DNA of 33,063 nt from Candidatus Binataceae bacterium (GCA_035294265.1 DATGLK010000062.1:1-33063); one strand, 5' to 3'; counted from the first letter of the stretch, positions 7,211-16,070 are shown. Notes: generated by a model from the letters alone, not told the origin. Numbers and translations: made by a program.

Positions 7211-8899
7211 ATGAAGCGACACATGATGCTGGGCGACTTTTTGCTGTCCTACCTGCGCAAGTTGGGAGTCGAACACGTCTTCGGAATTCCGGGCGACCTG
7301 GCCCTCAAGCTCTTTTTTACACTGGGCCGCAAGCATGGCCTGCACATGATCACCCTCTCACACGAGCCCGGGGTGGGCTTTGCCGCTGACGGTTATGCGC
7401 GGGCCACTGGTCGTGTCGGACTGATTTGCGTGACCTACGGCGCCGGCGGGCACAACCTGGTCAACGCCGTGGCTGGCGCCTATTCGGAGCGGGTCCCGCT
7501 GCTGATTTTTTCCGGCGGCCCGGGCGAAGGCGAGCGCAAGCTGGGCACGCTGATCCACCATCAGGCGCGCGAGGTCGAGTCGCAATTGCGCATTTTCAAG
7601 GAGGTCACCTGCTCGGCCGCGGTGCTGACCAACCCGCGCACGGCGGCCGAAGATCTGCACGCCGTGGTCAAAGCGGTCTGGGCCGAGCAGCGGCCGGGCT
7701 ATATCGAGATCCACCGCGACATGGTCGACCGCGAAATTGAAGTGCCCGCGGAGCTTGGCGAATGGGACGGCCGACTGCACTTTCCCGCCACCACCAACAG
7801 CCATCGCGTGCAGGAAGCCGCACGCGAGACCGCCGCGCTGTGGAACGCCAGCCGCCAGCCAATACTGGTGGTGGGGATCGAAACCAGACGCTACAAACTG
7901 GAGCGCGAGATCTTGACTCTGGCCGAGCGGCTGGGGGCGCCCGTGCTCAGCACGTTCCTGGCCAAGGGCGCCTTTCCCATGGACCACCCCTTGTTTATGG
8001 GAGTCCAAATTGGCGAACTAAGCGCACCGCCAATCGTGGAGCGCCTCAAAGCGGCCGATCTGATGCTGAATCTGGGATGCGAGCGCACCGACATGAACTA
8101 CGGCAACCGCCCACCCCATATCAATTATGAACGCACGGTGTGGGCCGCCGAGCATCGGGTCGATATCCGCTTCCACAGCTATACCGAGGTAGGCATTCGC
8201 GATTTCGTACGCGAGCTGTTGCGCCAGGACTTCAAGCCTCGGCACGAGCCCGTGTACTACGCCGACAACCTCCAAGGTGAGCCGGCGTTGCCCAGATCCC
8301 CGCTGCGCGTGCGCGACCTGTTGCGCACGGTCAATGACTTTCTGGCGCAACACGCGGGCTATGCGGTAATCGCCGACTCCGGCGACATGCTGTTCGCCGG
8401 AATGGATATACGGGTACCCAACGGTGGGCTCTATCTAGCCCAGGGCTTTTACGCCTCGATGGGTTTTTCGGTACCCGCCGCGCTCGGCCTGCAGTTGGGG
8501 GTCAAGCAACGCCCGCTGGTGATGGTGGGCGACGGCGCCTTTCAGATGACCGGGATGGAGATTGCTCATGCCCCACTGCTCAGGCTCAACCCGATCGTGG
8601 TGGTGATCAACAATGGCGGCTGGCAGATTTTTCGTCCCGTCGTCGAACGGCCCGACCTGCTCGCCATCCCATCCTGGCCCTATGCCAAGCTGGGGCAGGA
8701 CTGGGGCGGGCGGGGATTCTTGGCCAACACCGTCGGCGAACTGCAGCAGGCCTTAGAAGAAGCCCACAAGGGAGAGAGCTTCGCCCTAATCGAGGCCCGG
8801 CTGGCGATGGACGACCTATCTCCAGTCAGCCTCAAATACATCGAGGCCGCAGCGCGCCGTTCCCGGGCTCCAGCCCAGCCAGCGCGGGAGCCGCAATAG
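7211..8899 (+). CDS. Thiamine diphosphate-dependent 2-keto acid decarboxylase-like enzyme
   Basis: This 562-residue protein has the three-domain plan of the pyruvate/indolepyruvate decarboxylase and acetolactate synthase superfamily. The N-terminal PYR domain has VFGIPGDLALKLF and SHEPG with the activating Glu52. A central domain follows. The C-terminal PP domain carries the cofactor motif GDGAFQMTGMEI, starting at residue 440 and ending in NN at about 467-468. Gly-Asp-Gly and the Asn pair bind Mg2+ and the diphosphate. The PYR-domain start GVEHVFGIPGD and the region near residue 100 (FSGGPGEGERKLGTLIHH) look more like indolepyruvate or phenylpyruvate decarboxylases than acetolactate synthase. 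No small regulatory subunit gene is adjacent. It probably makes aldehydes from 2-keto acids in the cytoplasm; the substrate is not determined. Confidence 0.82.
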   Translation: MKRHMMLGDFLLSYLRKLGVEHVFGIPGDLALKLFFTLGRKHGLHMITLSHEPGVGFAADGYARATGRVGLICVTYGAGGHNLVNAVAGAYSERVPLLIFSGGPGEGERKLGTLIHHQAREVESQLRIFKEVTCSAAVLTNPRTAAEDLHAVVKAVWAEQRPGYIEIHRDMVDREIEVPAELGEWDGRLHFPATTNSHRVQEAARETAALWNASRQPILVVGIETRRYKLEREILTLAERLGAPVLSTFLAKGAFPMDHPLFMGVQIGELSAPPIVERLKAADLMLNLGCERTDMNYGNRPPHINYERTVWAAEHRVDIRFHSYTEVGIRDFVRELLRQDFKPRHEPVYYADNLQGEPALPRSPLRVRDLLRTVNDFLAQHAGYAVIADSGDMLFAGMDIRVPNGGLYLAQGFYASMGFSVPAALGLQLGVKQRPLVMVGDGAFQMTGMEIAHAPLLRLNPIVVVINNGGWQIFRPVVERPDLLAIPSWPYAKLGQDWGGRGFLANTVGELQQALEEAHKGESFALIEARLAMDDLSPVSLKYIEAAARRSRAPAQPAREPQ

Positions 8900-8917
8900 C
8901 TGCTCGCCTAGCATGCC

Positions 8918-9553
8918 TCACAGCGCGCGCTTGACCGGGGTCCGCAGTGGACGCTGGCGCAACCACGCTGGCCCCAGCACAAGGGCTAGCACCGCAATCG
9001 CCGCGGCGATCATCAGCCAGTTGCCGGTGTGACGGGCAAAGGCGGCGAAGCGCTCCCATTGATCGCCCAGGACAAAGCCCAGGTAGCTGATCGTGGTACA
9101 CCAAAGCGCGGCACCCAGGACGTTGAAGAACAGAAACCGCCAAAACCGCATCCTCATCGCTCCCGCCATCGGCCCTGCGATGAAGCGCAAGCCGGCCACG
9201 AAGCGAGCGATCAGCACGGCCTTATCGCCGTGGGCGCGAAAGAACAGTCGAAAGCGCAGGTAGCGCCGGCGCATCCCTTTGCGCATTTGGCCCACACGGA
9301 TCAGCACTCGCCTGCCACCGGTGCGACCCAGCAAGTAGCCGAGGTTGTCGCCGATCACAGCGCTGGTGAAGGCGACCAAAATGACCGTCTTGAGGCCAAG
9401 GATTTCGCGGCCAGCCAAAAATCCCGCCGCCAACACAACGCTTTCCTCGGGCAGCGGAATACCGATATTGCCCAGCAAGACGCAGGCAAAGATTCCCACG
9501 TAGCCCCATTGCTGAAGCAGCAGCTCAATCTCAGTGGGGTTCAGATGATGCAT
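8918..9553 (-). CDS. DedA family membrane protein (VTT/SNARE-associated domain)
   Basis: This is a DedA-type integral membrane protein, a family implicated in undecaprenyl-phosphate or phospholipid flipping and in envelope homeostasis. The diagnostic segment GNIGIPLPEESVVLAAGFLAG holds the conserved Pro and Glu residues of the first re-entrant region. The second signature is ARFVAGLRFIAGPMAG, with the conserved Arg residues, followed by FLFFNVLGAALW. Hydrophobic segments near the C-terminus complete the fold. I chose ATG 9553 (211 residues) because it gives the usual short N-terminus. An in-frame ATG at 9610 would add 19 residues and include the hairpin at 9567-9593 in the coding region. Neither start has a clear ribosome site. 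It follows gloA on the same strand. The gene converges with the decarboxylase gene across 18 bases. Confidence 0.85.
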   Translation of the reverse strand: MHHLNPTEIELLLQQWGYVGIFACVLLGNIGIPLPEESVVLAAGFLAGREILGLKTVILVAFTSAVIGDNLGYLLGRTGGRRVLIRVGQMRKGMRRRYLRFRLFFRAHGDKAVLIARFVAGLRFIAGPMAGAMRMRFWRFLFFNVLGAALWCTTISYLGFVLGDQWERFAAFARHTGNWLMIAAAIAVLALVLGPAWLRQRPLRTPVKRAL

Positions 9554-9566
9554 CAAAGTCGTGGTA

Positions 9567-9593
9567 CTTGGCGCCGCTAGGATCGGCGCCAAG
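9567..9593 (-). promoter_or_regulatory. Strong hairpin just upstream of the DedA start
   Basis: A perfect 10-bp inverted repeat (CTTGGCGCCG, 9567-9576, and CGGCGCCAAG, 9584-9593) encloses a 7-base loop. It ends 13 bases before the preferred DedA start and lies between gloA and dedA on the minus strand. No T-run follows, so it is not a classical terminator. It may act as a leader hairpin or transcript stabiliser, or lie in the coding region if the longer start is used. Confidence 0.5.
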
Positions 9594-9662
9594 CAGCACT
9601 GTGCGATCATACGGCGTCGATAGCAACCGCATGGCCGGTCCCCCGGATTGTCAGGACTTCAG

Positions 9663-10079
9663 CTACTGCGCGCTCTGCTGGGCTTCCTGAATCAGCTCTA
9701 TGCGATAGCCGTTCGGATCCTCGATAAAAGCAATGACCGAGCCGCCGCCACCGCTGCTGTTGGAATGGCGCATCGGACCAGGCTCTCGGACCACCTTGAC
9801 ACCGTCGCGTTTGAGCCGCTCGCACATCCCGTAGATGTCTGCCACGCCCAACGCCAGATGACCAAACGCAGTGCCTAACTGGTAATCGTGCTGATCCCAG
9901 TTGTAGGTGAGTTCCACCACGCTGCTGTCGGCGATCTCGCCGTAGCCTACGAAGGCCAGGGTAAAGCGGCCGCCAGGATAGTCCTGTTTCCGCAGCAGCT
10001 TCATGCCCAACACCTCGCAATAAAAACGCAGTGACTGATCCAGATCGTTGACTCGCAACATCGTATGCATCAAGCGCAT
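9663..10079 (-). CDS. gloA: Lactoylglutathione lyase (glyoxalase I)
   Basis: This 138-residue enzyme isomerises the hemithioacetal of methylglyoxal and glutathione to S-lactoylglutathione. The metal ligands of the Ni2+-type enzyme are all present: His5 (MRLMHTMLRV), Glu56 (VVELTYNW), His74 (FGHLAL) and Glu128 (YRIELI). The sequence closely follows the short bacterial GloA form. It differs in a serine/glycine-rich loop, HSNSSGGGG (residues 105-113), longer than the corresponding loop of the Escherichia coli protein. The start at ATG 10079 is fixed by AAGGAA 7 bases upstream and by the family's MRLxHTM N-terminus; the longer frame to 10208 is rejected. It lies between the ABC permease gene and dedA on the same strand. 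It implies that the host makes glutathione or a similar thiol. Confidence 0.93.
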   Translation of the reverse strand: MRLMHTMLRVNDLDQSLRFYCEVLGMKLLRKQDYPGGRFTLAFVGYGEIADSSVVELTYNWDQHDYQLGTAFGHLALGVADIYGMCERLKRDGVKVVREPGPMRHSNSSGGGGSVIAFIEDPNGYRIELIQEAQQSAQ

Positions 10080-10149
10080 TGCACGATTCCTTTTGGACGC
10101 AAGTATTTCGCTACCTGTAGCCTGAGCAGCGGCCTCGCCCGGGTGAGGC

Positions 10150-10935
10150 TCAGGTGGCGGCCGCCCGGTAGGCCACGCCGAGCGCGGCCAAATAGGTGAC
10201 GAGCGCAAAGGCCAGCGTAATCAAAGCCGAAGCGGCCAGGGCCGGCAGCGATCCGGCCGCGCGCGGGTTAGCCAAATACAAGCTCTGGCGCAAGGCGGCC
10301 ATACCGTAAGTGAGCGGATCCAAGCGCATCGTCCATCGTAGCCAGCCCGGGGCTCCGGAGGCGGGGAAAAAAGCGCCGGAGAGCAACCAGATTGGAATGA
10401 GGATGAGATTCATGATGGCGTGGAAGCCCTGGGTGGATTGAATTCGCCAAGCGATGACCAAGCCGATATTGGTTAGCGCAAAGCCAACCAGCGCCATCAT
10501 AATGATGACCAAGGCCACCGCGCTGGCGCTAAGGGCGATTCCAGCCAGCGGCGCCAAGCAGAGAAAAATCACCCCCTGCATCAGCGCCAGCGTGGTGCCG
10601 CCTAGAGCCTGGCTCATCACCACGGACCAGCGCGCAATAGGCGCGACCAGCACTCCCTGCAAAAAACCTGTCTTACGATCTTCGACGGTGGAAATAGTGG
10701 CGAAAATCGCGGTAAACAACAGGACCAGCGCAATTACCCCGGGATAGAAATATTCAATGTAGCTGACCCCTCGCGGCAACCCGGCGGGATGAAAAGAAGC
10801 GTTGAGCCCCATTCCGAGCAACAACCAGAACACAAGCGGTTGAAGAAACGCTCCAATCACTCGGCTGCGCTGGCGCAAAAACCGCACCAGCTCGCGCTGC
10901 CACAGCGTGCCAATTTGTAGCATCGCCAGCGGCAT
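10150..10935 (-). CDS. ABC-2 type transporter permease
   Basis: This 261-residue membrane subunit belongs to the ABC-2 exporter family. It has six predicted hydrophobic segments after a short amphipathic start (LQIGTLWQRELVRFLRQRSRV). The family block around ATISTVEDRKTGFLQGVLVAPIARW is present, as is the later LLSGAFFPASGAPGWLRWTMRLDPLTYG, the common ABC-2 signature before the last helices. It starts only 4 bases after the stop of the ATPase gene, so the two form one transporter. A second in-frame ATG four codons in is an alternative start. DrrB/NatB-like systems export drugs, lipids or sodium, but the sequence does not show the substrate. No periplasmic adaptor gene is adjacent. Confidence 0.9.
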   Translation of the reverse strand: MPLAMLQIGTLWQRELVRFLRQRSRVIGAFLQPLVFWLLLGMGLNASFHPAGLPRGVSYIEYFYPGVIALVLLFTAIFATISTVEDRKTGFLQGVLVAPIARWSVVMSQALGGTTLALMQGVIFLCLAPLAGIALSASAVALVIIMMALVGFALTNIGLVIAWRIQSTQGFHAIMNLILIPIWLLSGAFFPASGAPGWLRWTMRLDPLTYGMAALRQSLYLANPRAAGSLPALAASALITLAFALVTYLAALGVAYRAAAT

Positions 10936-10939
10936 CGCC

Positions 10940-11920
10940 CTACCCTACCTCGCCAGCGCGAAAGCGCCGCCCGGTCAGGTGCACAAAGACATCCTCCAGC
11001 GTAGGCTTACCAAAAGCTATGCTCTGAACCTCAGCACCGAAGCTATCGATAATATTGCTGACCAGACGATGGCCGTCGCGACGTTCAAGCCGGATCGCGC
11101 CATCGACCAATTGGGCTTGCACACCCAGACTGTGGTTGAGCCGGGGCAGGAGGCTTTGGGGTTCGGCCGCGCGCACCACCACGACGTCGCCTCCCACGGA
11201 ATTCTTGAGCTCGAGCGGAGAGGCGAGCGCGACCAGCCGGCCGTCGTCCAGAATGGCCACCCGGTCGGCACGCTCAGCCTCTTCCATGTAATGGGTGGTC
11301 AGCACGATGGTTACCCCTTCGCGATCACGCAATTCGCACAAGTAATCGTTGAATTCGCGGCGCGCGGTCGGATCCAGACCGGTGCTGGGCTCGTCGAGCA
11401 GCAGCAAGCTGGGACGATGGAGCAGCGCCTTGGCCAATTCGGTGCGCCGCTGCAAACCGCCGGAAAGCGTCTCGACCAAATCACGAGCACGCTCGGCCAG
11501 ACCCATGCGGGTAAGCAATTCCGTCGCGCGTGCGGCCAGACTCGCGCCCGACAGGCCATATAGATGGCCGTGGTGAATCAGGTTCTCGCGCACGGTCAAT
11601 TTGTCGTCCAGACTGGGATGCTGAAAGACCACACCCAGGCGCAGTCGGATCTGCGCCGCCTGGGAGGCTAGATCGCAGCCAAGCATCAGCACTTCACCGG
11701 TTTGCATCGCAACCAGGGTGGATAACAGGCGGAAAAGAGTGGTCTTCCCTCCGCCGTTAGGGCCCAGAAAGGCGAAAATTTCACCCTCGGCGATAGTAAA
11801 GCTCACTTCGCGTAAGGCAGGCCGCGTAGCGTAGGAGAAGTCAACCTGGCGTGCGACCACGGCGTCGCGCGTGACAGCGTGCGGCGCAGGCCGCAACGGG
11901 GCAACCGAAGCGGTACTCAT
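10940..11920 (-). CDS. ABC-2 transporter ATP-binding protein
   Basis: This protein has 326 residues from ATG 11920; an upstream in-frame TTG at 11956 is less likely. The nucleotide-binding domain is complete. Walker A is GPNGGGKTT (residues 53-61), the Q-loop Gln is at 100 (VFQHPSL), and the signature LSGGLQRR begins at 152. Walker B LLLLDEP ends with catalytic Glu177, and the switch His is at 210 (LTTHYMEEAE). The DrrA-like C-terminal extension includes PTLEDVFVHLTGR near the end. Walker A has Gly where many relatives have Ala (GPNGAGKTT), a tolerated change. It energises the permease encoded 4 bases downstream. Confidence 0.92.
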   Translation of the reverse strand: MSTASVAPLRPAPHAVTRDAVVARQVDFSYATRPALREVSFTIAEGEIFAFLGPNGGGKTTLFRLLSTLVAMQTGEVLMLGCDLASQAAQIRLRLGVVFQHPSLDDKLTVRENLIHHGHLYGLSGASLAARATELLTRMGLAERARDLVETLSGGLQRRTELAKALLHRPSLLLLDEPSTGLDPTARREFNDYLCELRDREGVTIVLTTHYMEEAERADRVAILDDGRLVALASPLELKNSVGGDVVVVRAAEPQSLLPRLNHSLGVQAQLVDGAIRLERRDGHRLVSNIIDSFGAEVQSIAFGKPTLEDVFVHLTGRRFRAGEVG

Positions 11921-12014
11921 CGAAGTGATTATCACGCGCGCCCGTCCGGGGGGCAACCGACCAAAGAACTGATGGTAGGCGGCGCACGCGGCACCGCCTA
12001 CCAGGGTGTACCGC

Positions 12015-14294
12015 TCAGGCCGCCACTTTGGTGGCGCCGCTGGCCTCGCTCTCGTCCGCGATCGAACCGCGCTTGGAGAGCGCGACTGCTAATGCCAGCA
12101 AGGCGATGGAAACAACAATCACAACCACCCGGCCGGTGGTTATGTGACCCAGCGTTTCGGGCGCAAAGGGCGCGGCCAGGATCCCGACCAGGTTCATCAC
12201 TTTGATCATCGGGTTGAGTGCCGGGCCTGCAGTATCCTTGAATGGATCGCCGACCGTGTCGCCCACCACTGCGGCCTTGTGCACGTCGGTGCCCTTACCG
12301 CCCAGGTAACCGTCCTCAATCTTCTTTTTGGCGTTATCCCAGGTCCCACCGGCGTTGGACATGAACACCGCCAGTAGTTGTCCGGTCAGGATGGTCCCGC
12401 CAAGAAAACCGCCCAGGGCCGCCGCATTAAGCCCGAAGCCGACCAGCAGGGGCGCGAACACCGCCAGGATGCCCGGACCTAGGAGCTCCTTCTGCGCACT
12501 GGCCGTGACGATATCCACGCAGCGGCTATAATCGGGCTTTTCCTTGTACTCCATGATTCCGGGATGCTCGCGGAACTGGCGCCGGACTTCGTTGACGACC
12601 TGGTAGGCCGCCCGTCCCACAGCTTTGATGGCGAAGGAGCTGAACAGAAACGGTACCGCGCCTCCTATCAGCAGCCCCACAAACACGGTGGGCGAATTGA
12701 TCTGCACTCCGATCTTCCCCAGATGGGCTTCATCGATAAAGGAGCGGAACAGCGAGACCGCAGCCAGCACCGCGGTTGCGATTGCCAGCCCCTTGGTCAG
12801 CGCCTTGGTGGTGTTGCCAATCGCGTCCATCCACGACAGCGTACGCGAGGCTTCTTCTTGGTGTACCCCACCCATCTCGAAAATTCCATGGGCGTTGTCG
12901 GTGATCGGGCCGTAGGTGTCCATCGCCAGGATGAAGCCGGTAGTGGTCAGCAGGCCCAGGCCTGTCAGCGCGATTCCATAGAACTGCAAGGCCAGCGAGT
13001 CGCGGAAAATGATCATCGCCAGCACGATTGAGATAGCGATCGTCACCAGCGCCCACACTGAGGATTCCATCCCCTCGGCCATGCCCGACAGGATCAAGGT
13101 GGCAGGTCCAGTCTTGGCCGCGGTTGCGCATTCCGTGGTCGGACCGTAATCGGGGTGGGTGAAATAGTTGGTCAGCCACAGGGTCACGACCGCCAGCACG
13201 ATTCCAACCGAAGCGGTAACCGCAAAGCGCCAGTCCGGCGCCCCCGTGCGAGGATCGGTCATATAGACGTAGTTGACGATGAAGAAGCCCACGATCGAGA
13301 CGGCGGCCGAAACCATGTAACCCTGCACGATGGGCTTCATCGGATCGCGCATTGCGGTGCCGGCTGGAACTCGCACGGCCATGATGCCGATAATCGAGGA
13401 GAAGACGCCAACTGCACGCAAGATCAAGGCGAAAATGATTAGCTTGAGGGCAAAGGCTCCGGCCATCGCACCGTAGGCGCGCAGAAAATCGCTTTCGCCC
13501 AGGGCATAAGCCGCCAGGATGATGGCAGCGACCAACGTGACCTCGTAGGATTCGAAGACGTCGGCCGCCATCCCGGCGCAATCGCCGACGTTATCACCGA
13601 CGTTGTCGGCGATCGTCGCAGCGTTGCGGGGATCGTCCTCGGGAATGCCGGCTTCGACCTTGCCCACCAGATCCCCGCCAACATCGGCAGCCTTGGTGAA
13701 AATACCGCCACCCACGCGCATAAAAAGCGCGGCCAGCGAGCCGCCAAAGCCAAAGCCGACCAGGACCTTCATCGCGTTTTCGCGAAAGATCAGAAAGATA
13801 ATGGTAGCGCCCAGCAGCCCCAGGCCCACGGTGAACATACCCGAGACCCCGCCCGCCTTGAAGGCCAGCTCCATCGCGTCCTTGAAGCTGGTGAGTGCGG
13901 CGTTGGCGCTGCGCACGTTACCTTTGACCGCCAGCCACATCCCCACGAAGCCGGCGCCGTAGGACGCACTGACTCCCATCAGGAAGGCCACTGCGATTCC
14001 CACCGGCAGCTCCAGGCCGCTGTAAACATGACGGTACATCAGGAACAAGGCCACGGTGATCGCCAACACGAACCAGCGCATGGTTCGGACCTGGCGGCGC
14101 AAATAAGCCATTGCACCGATTTCCACCGCTTCGGCCACGTCCGTCATCGATTTGGGTCCTGGATCGGCGGCCAGAACGATCCGTACCAGGAACAGGCCAT
14201 AACCGAGGGCCACTAGGGCGGAGATTAGAACCAGCCACAGGATCAGGACCTGGGTACCGGACAGCGCCGGCAGGATAATGCTTGCCTCACTCAT
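12015..14294 (-). CDS. hppA: Membrane-bound proton-translocating pyrophosphatase (K+-independent type)
   Basis: This 759-residue polytopic enzyme couples pyrophosphate hydrolysis to ion export, normally with about 16 transmembrane helices. The substrate-binding motifs are clear: DLVGKVEAGIPEDDPRN, ADNVGDNVGDCAGMAAD and, near the C-terminus, GGTWDNAKKKIEDG and HKAAVVGDTVGDPFKDTAGPALN. The GNTTKALTKG segment has Lys497 and Thr500 at the two positions that separate K+-independent (Lys, Thr) from K+-dependent (Ala, Gly/Ala) enzymes. This points to the K+-independent H+-pumping class. In the usual VGADLVGKVE motif the Ala is replaced by Gly207, next to the ligand Asp208. A GGAG lies 12 bases before the ATG. 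The gene is monocistronic as far as seen. Confidence 0.95.
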   Translation of the reverse strand: MSEASIILPALSGTQVLILWLVLISALVALGYGLFLVRIVLAADPGPKSMTDVAEAVEIGAMAYLRRQVRTMRWFVLAITVALFLMYRHVYSGLELPVGIAVAFLMGVSASYGAGFVGMWLAVKGNVRSANAALTSFKDAMELAFKAGGVSGMFTVGLGLLGATIIFLIFRENAMKVLVGFGFGGSLAALFMRVGGGIFTKAADVGGDLVGKVEAGIPEDDPRNAATIADNVGDNVGDCAGMAADVFESYEVTLVAAIILAAYALGESDFLRAYGAMAGAFALKLIIFALILRAVGVFSSIIGIMAVRVPAGTAMRDPMKPIVQGYMVSAAVSIVGFFIVNYVYMTDPRTGAPDWRFAVTASVGIVLAVVTLWLTNYFTHPDYGPTTECATAAKTGPATLILSGMAEGMESSVWALVTIAISIVLAMIIFRDSLALQFYGIALTGLGLLTTTGFILAMDTYGPITDNAHGIFEMGGVHQEEASRTLSWMDAIGNTTKALTKGLAIATAVLAAVSLFRSFIDEAHLGKIGVQINSPTVFVGLLIGGAVPFLFSSFAIKAVGRAAYQVVNEVRRQFREHPGIMEYKEKPDYSRCVDIVTASAQKELLGPGILAVFAPLLVGFGLNAAALGGFLGGTILTGQLLAVFMSNAGGTWDNAKKKIEDGYLGGKGTDVHKAAVVGDTVGDPFKDTAGPALNPMIKVMNLVGILAAPFAPETLGHITTGRVVVIVVSIALLALAVALSKRGSIADESEASGATKVAA

Positions 14295-14368
14295 TGTTGT
14301 TTAACGCTCCCATAGATGCGATTCGGGACCACCCTCCAAGATAGATTCGGCTCCAGTGCAGCCGCTGA

Positions 14369-14397
14369 TGCATATAGGGAAGTGCGGCGAATCTCAA
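14369..14397 (-). promoter_or_regulatory. Weak candidate promoter of hppA
   Basis: On the minus strand TTGAGA (14392-14397) is followed after 17 bases by TATGCA (14369-14374), about 75 bases before the hppA ATG. The -10 match is poor. The 296-base gap 14295-14590 must hold the control regions of both hppA and tig. Besides this it shows a GC-rich hairpin (GCGCCCG/CGGGCGC, 14464-14479) and repeated GATTCGG motifs, but no gene. Confidence 0.25.
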
Positions 14398-14590
14398 GAC
14401 CGAAGTGTTGCCGCGAAAGCCTACGAGGTTTGCCCATTTATGTCTAGCATCTTGGCGCATCTTGCGCCCGTCCGGGCGCTCGCCGCGAGGTGCGCGGTTC
14501 GCTAAACTGCCCAGCTAAGACCCAAGCGCCACGGGGCAGGCGGTTGATCGGCTGCCGGCGCGTGTGTTTAGTTCAACAGCTCGGAATAAT

Positions 14591-15940
14591 ATGAACGTCA
14601 ACGTCGAAACCGCTTCAACCCTACGCCGCAAGGTCACCATCGAACTGGAACCGGACGAGATCGGCCGCGAGCTCGATCGCTCCTACGCCGAACTCAAGCG
14701 CAGTGTCCATCTCAAGGGCTTTCGCCCCGGCCACGCTCCCCGCCCCTTGCTCGAACGCATGTTCGGCGATCAGGTGCGGGCCGAGGTCATTCAAAAGCTG
14801 ACCCGCGAATATACCGACAAGGCCCTGGCCGAGCAGAACCTAACGCCGGTGGTGACGCCCGAGATCGTGACCGAGGAGACCGACCTCAAGAAAGTCCTGC
14901 GCTTCAGCGCCGTCTTCGACGTCGCACCCCAAATCGAGGTCAAGGACTACCAGCAGTTGCGGGTCCAGCCGCCGACCGCGGAGGTCAGCGAGGAGCAGGT
15001 GGAACAAGCCCTGCAGCGGATGCGCGAGCAGATGGCACCGATCAAGCGGGTTGAAGGTCGCCAGGTGGTCGAAAACGAAGACTTCGCGGTGGTCGAGTTG
15101 GAGGCCTATGCCGAGGGGCAGCCGGTTGCGGGCAGTAAGATGGACCACACACTGGTCAAAATCTCCGACAAGTCGCTAGCGCACGGTCTGGACCAACTGC
15201 TGGTTGGGGTCAAAGTGGGTGAGCACACCACTCGCCAGCGCAGCTATCCGGCTGATTATGAGGAGAAAAATTTGGCGGGTAAGGCGATCGAATGGCGACT
15301 GCACGTACACGACCTTTTTCACGCCGAGCTGGCTCCACTGGATGACGAATTCGCTAAGGATCAGGGGGATTACGAGAACCTGGCACAATTACGCAATAAG
15401 CTACGCGAAGATCTGCTGGCCCAAGCTCGCCGGCAGGCGCAAGCTCAGGCGCGCGACGGTCTGATCGAGCTGATTTTGGAGCGCAACCCGATCGATGTGC
15501 CCGAGTCGCTAGTCAACCACGAACTGGCGGTCCTGGAAGGCGAGTTGAGCGAGGCGCTCCAGGCCCGCGGTATGCCGGCCGAGCAGGCTCACGAACAGGC
15601 CCGCAAGCAGCGTGACGAACTGCGGCCACGCGCCCTCAAGCGCGCCCACACCGCGCTGGTACTCGACGCGATCGCCGAGCAGGAACAGGTGGTGGTAGAA
15701 GACGAAGAGTTGGCTCGCGCGGTGGGCGAGATTGTGTCCTCCTCGGGCGCGGCACGAGAACGGGCGGGCAAGTACTACGCCGAGGAAAACAATCGCGCCG
15801 AACTGCGCCGGGCACTGCGCCGTGAAAAGACCAGCGCGATGCTGTTTACGCGAGCCAGTGCACTTGAGGACGCATCCGCGCAAGCAAGCGCGGAGACCGC
15901 CGCGCACCAAGCAAAAGACACAGCGGCGGAGGGCGACTAA
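14591..15940 (+). CDS. tig: Trigger factor, ribosome-associated chaperone and prolyl isomerase
   Basis: This 449-residue chaperone binds the ribosome exit site and protects nascent chains. The N-terminal domain carries the ribosome-docking loop GFRPGHAPRPLLERMFG at about residues 45-61, equivalent to the GFRxGxxP signature. The FKBP-type domain spans about 155-245, from ENEDFAVVELEAYAEG through GVKVGE to EWRLHVHDLF. The rest is the long helical C-terminal arm, rich in Gln, Ala and Glu. It ends with an acidic, low-complexity tail. I use ATG 14591 rather than the in-frame GTG at 14564, because MNVNVETAS gives the normal family N-terminus; neither start has a strong ribosome site. It heads the tig-clpP-clpX-lon cluster. 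Confidence 0.94.
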   Translation: MNVNVETASTLRRKVTIELEPDEIGRELDRSYAELKRSVHLKGFRPGHAPRPLLERMFGDQVRAEVIQKLTREYTDKALAEQNLTPVVTPEIVTEETDLKKVLRFSAVFDVAPQIEVKDYQQLRVQPPTAEVSEEQVEQALQRMREQMAPIKRVEGRQVVENEDFAVVELEAYAEGQPVAGSKMDHTLVKISDKSLAHGLDQLLVGVKVGEHTTRQRSYPADYEEKNLAGKAIEWRLHVHDLFHAELAPLDDEFAKDQGDYENLAQLRNKLREDLLAQARRQAQAQARDGLIELILERNPIDVPESLVNHELAVLEGELSEALQARGMPAEQAHEQARKQRDELRPRALKRAHTALVLDAIAEQEQVVVEDEELARAVGEIVSSSGAARERAGKYYAEENNRAELRRALRREKTSAMLFTRASALEDASAQASAETAAHQAKDTAAEGD

Positions 15941-15978
15941 GCTGAGCTTTGATAAGGCGGCCAAAGGTATTTGCGATG

Positions 15979-16007
15979 TTGCCCATGAATTTTAAACTGG
16001 ATAGAAT
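15979..16007 (+). promoter_or_regulatory. Sigma-70-type promoter of clpP
   Basis: TTGCCC (15979-15984) and TAGAAT (16002-16007) are separated by exactly 17 bases. They lie about 64 bases upstream of the clpP ATG, in the 130-base gap after tig. Four of six -35 bases and five of six -10 bases match consensus. It would let clpP, clpX and lon be expressed separately from tig. Confidence 0.55.
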
Positions 16008-16070
16008 TCATTACGAGGCTGGCGGCATGGCGGCGCACGCTACGGTAGCGGTGCCGGGTATAGTGCCCTT

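Noticed and set aside
12730-13581. 283-residue minus-strand frame inside hppA
   Set aside because: A shifted-frame shadow of the pyrophosphatase; GC-rich codon use makes such frames long.
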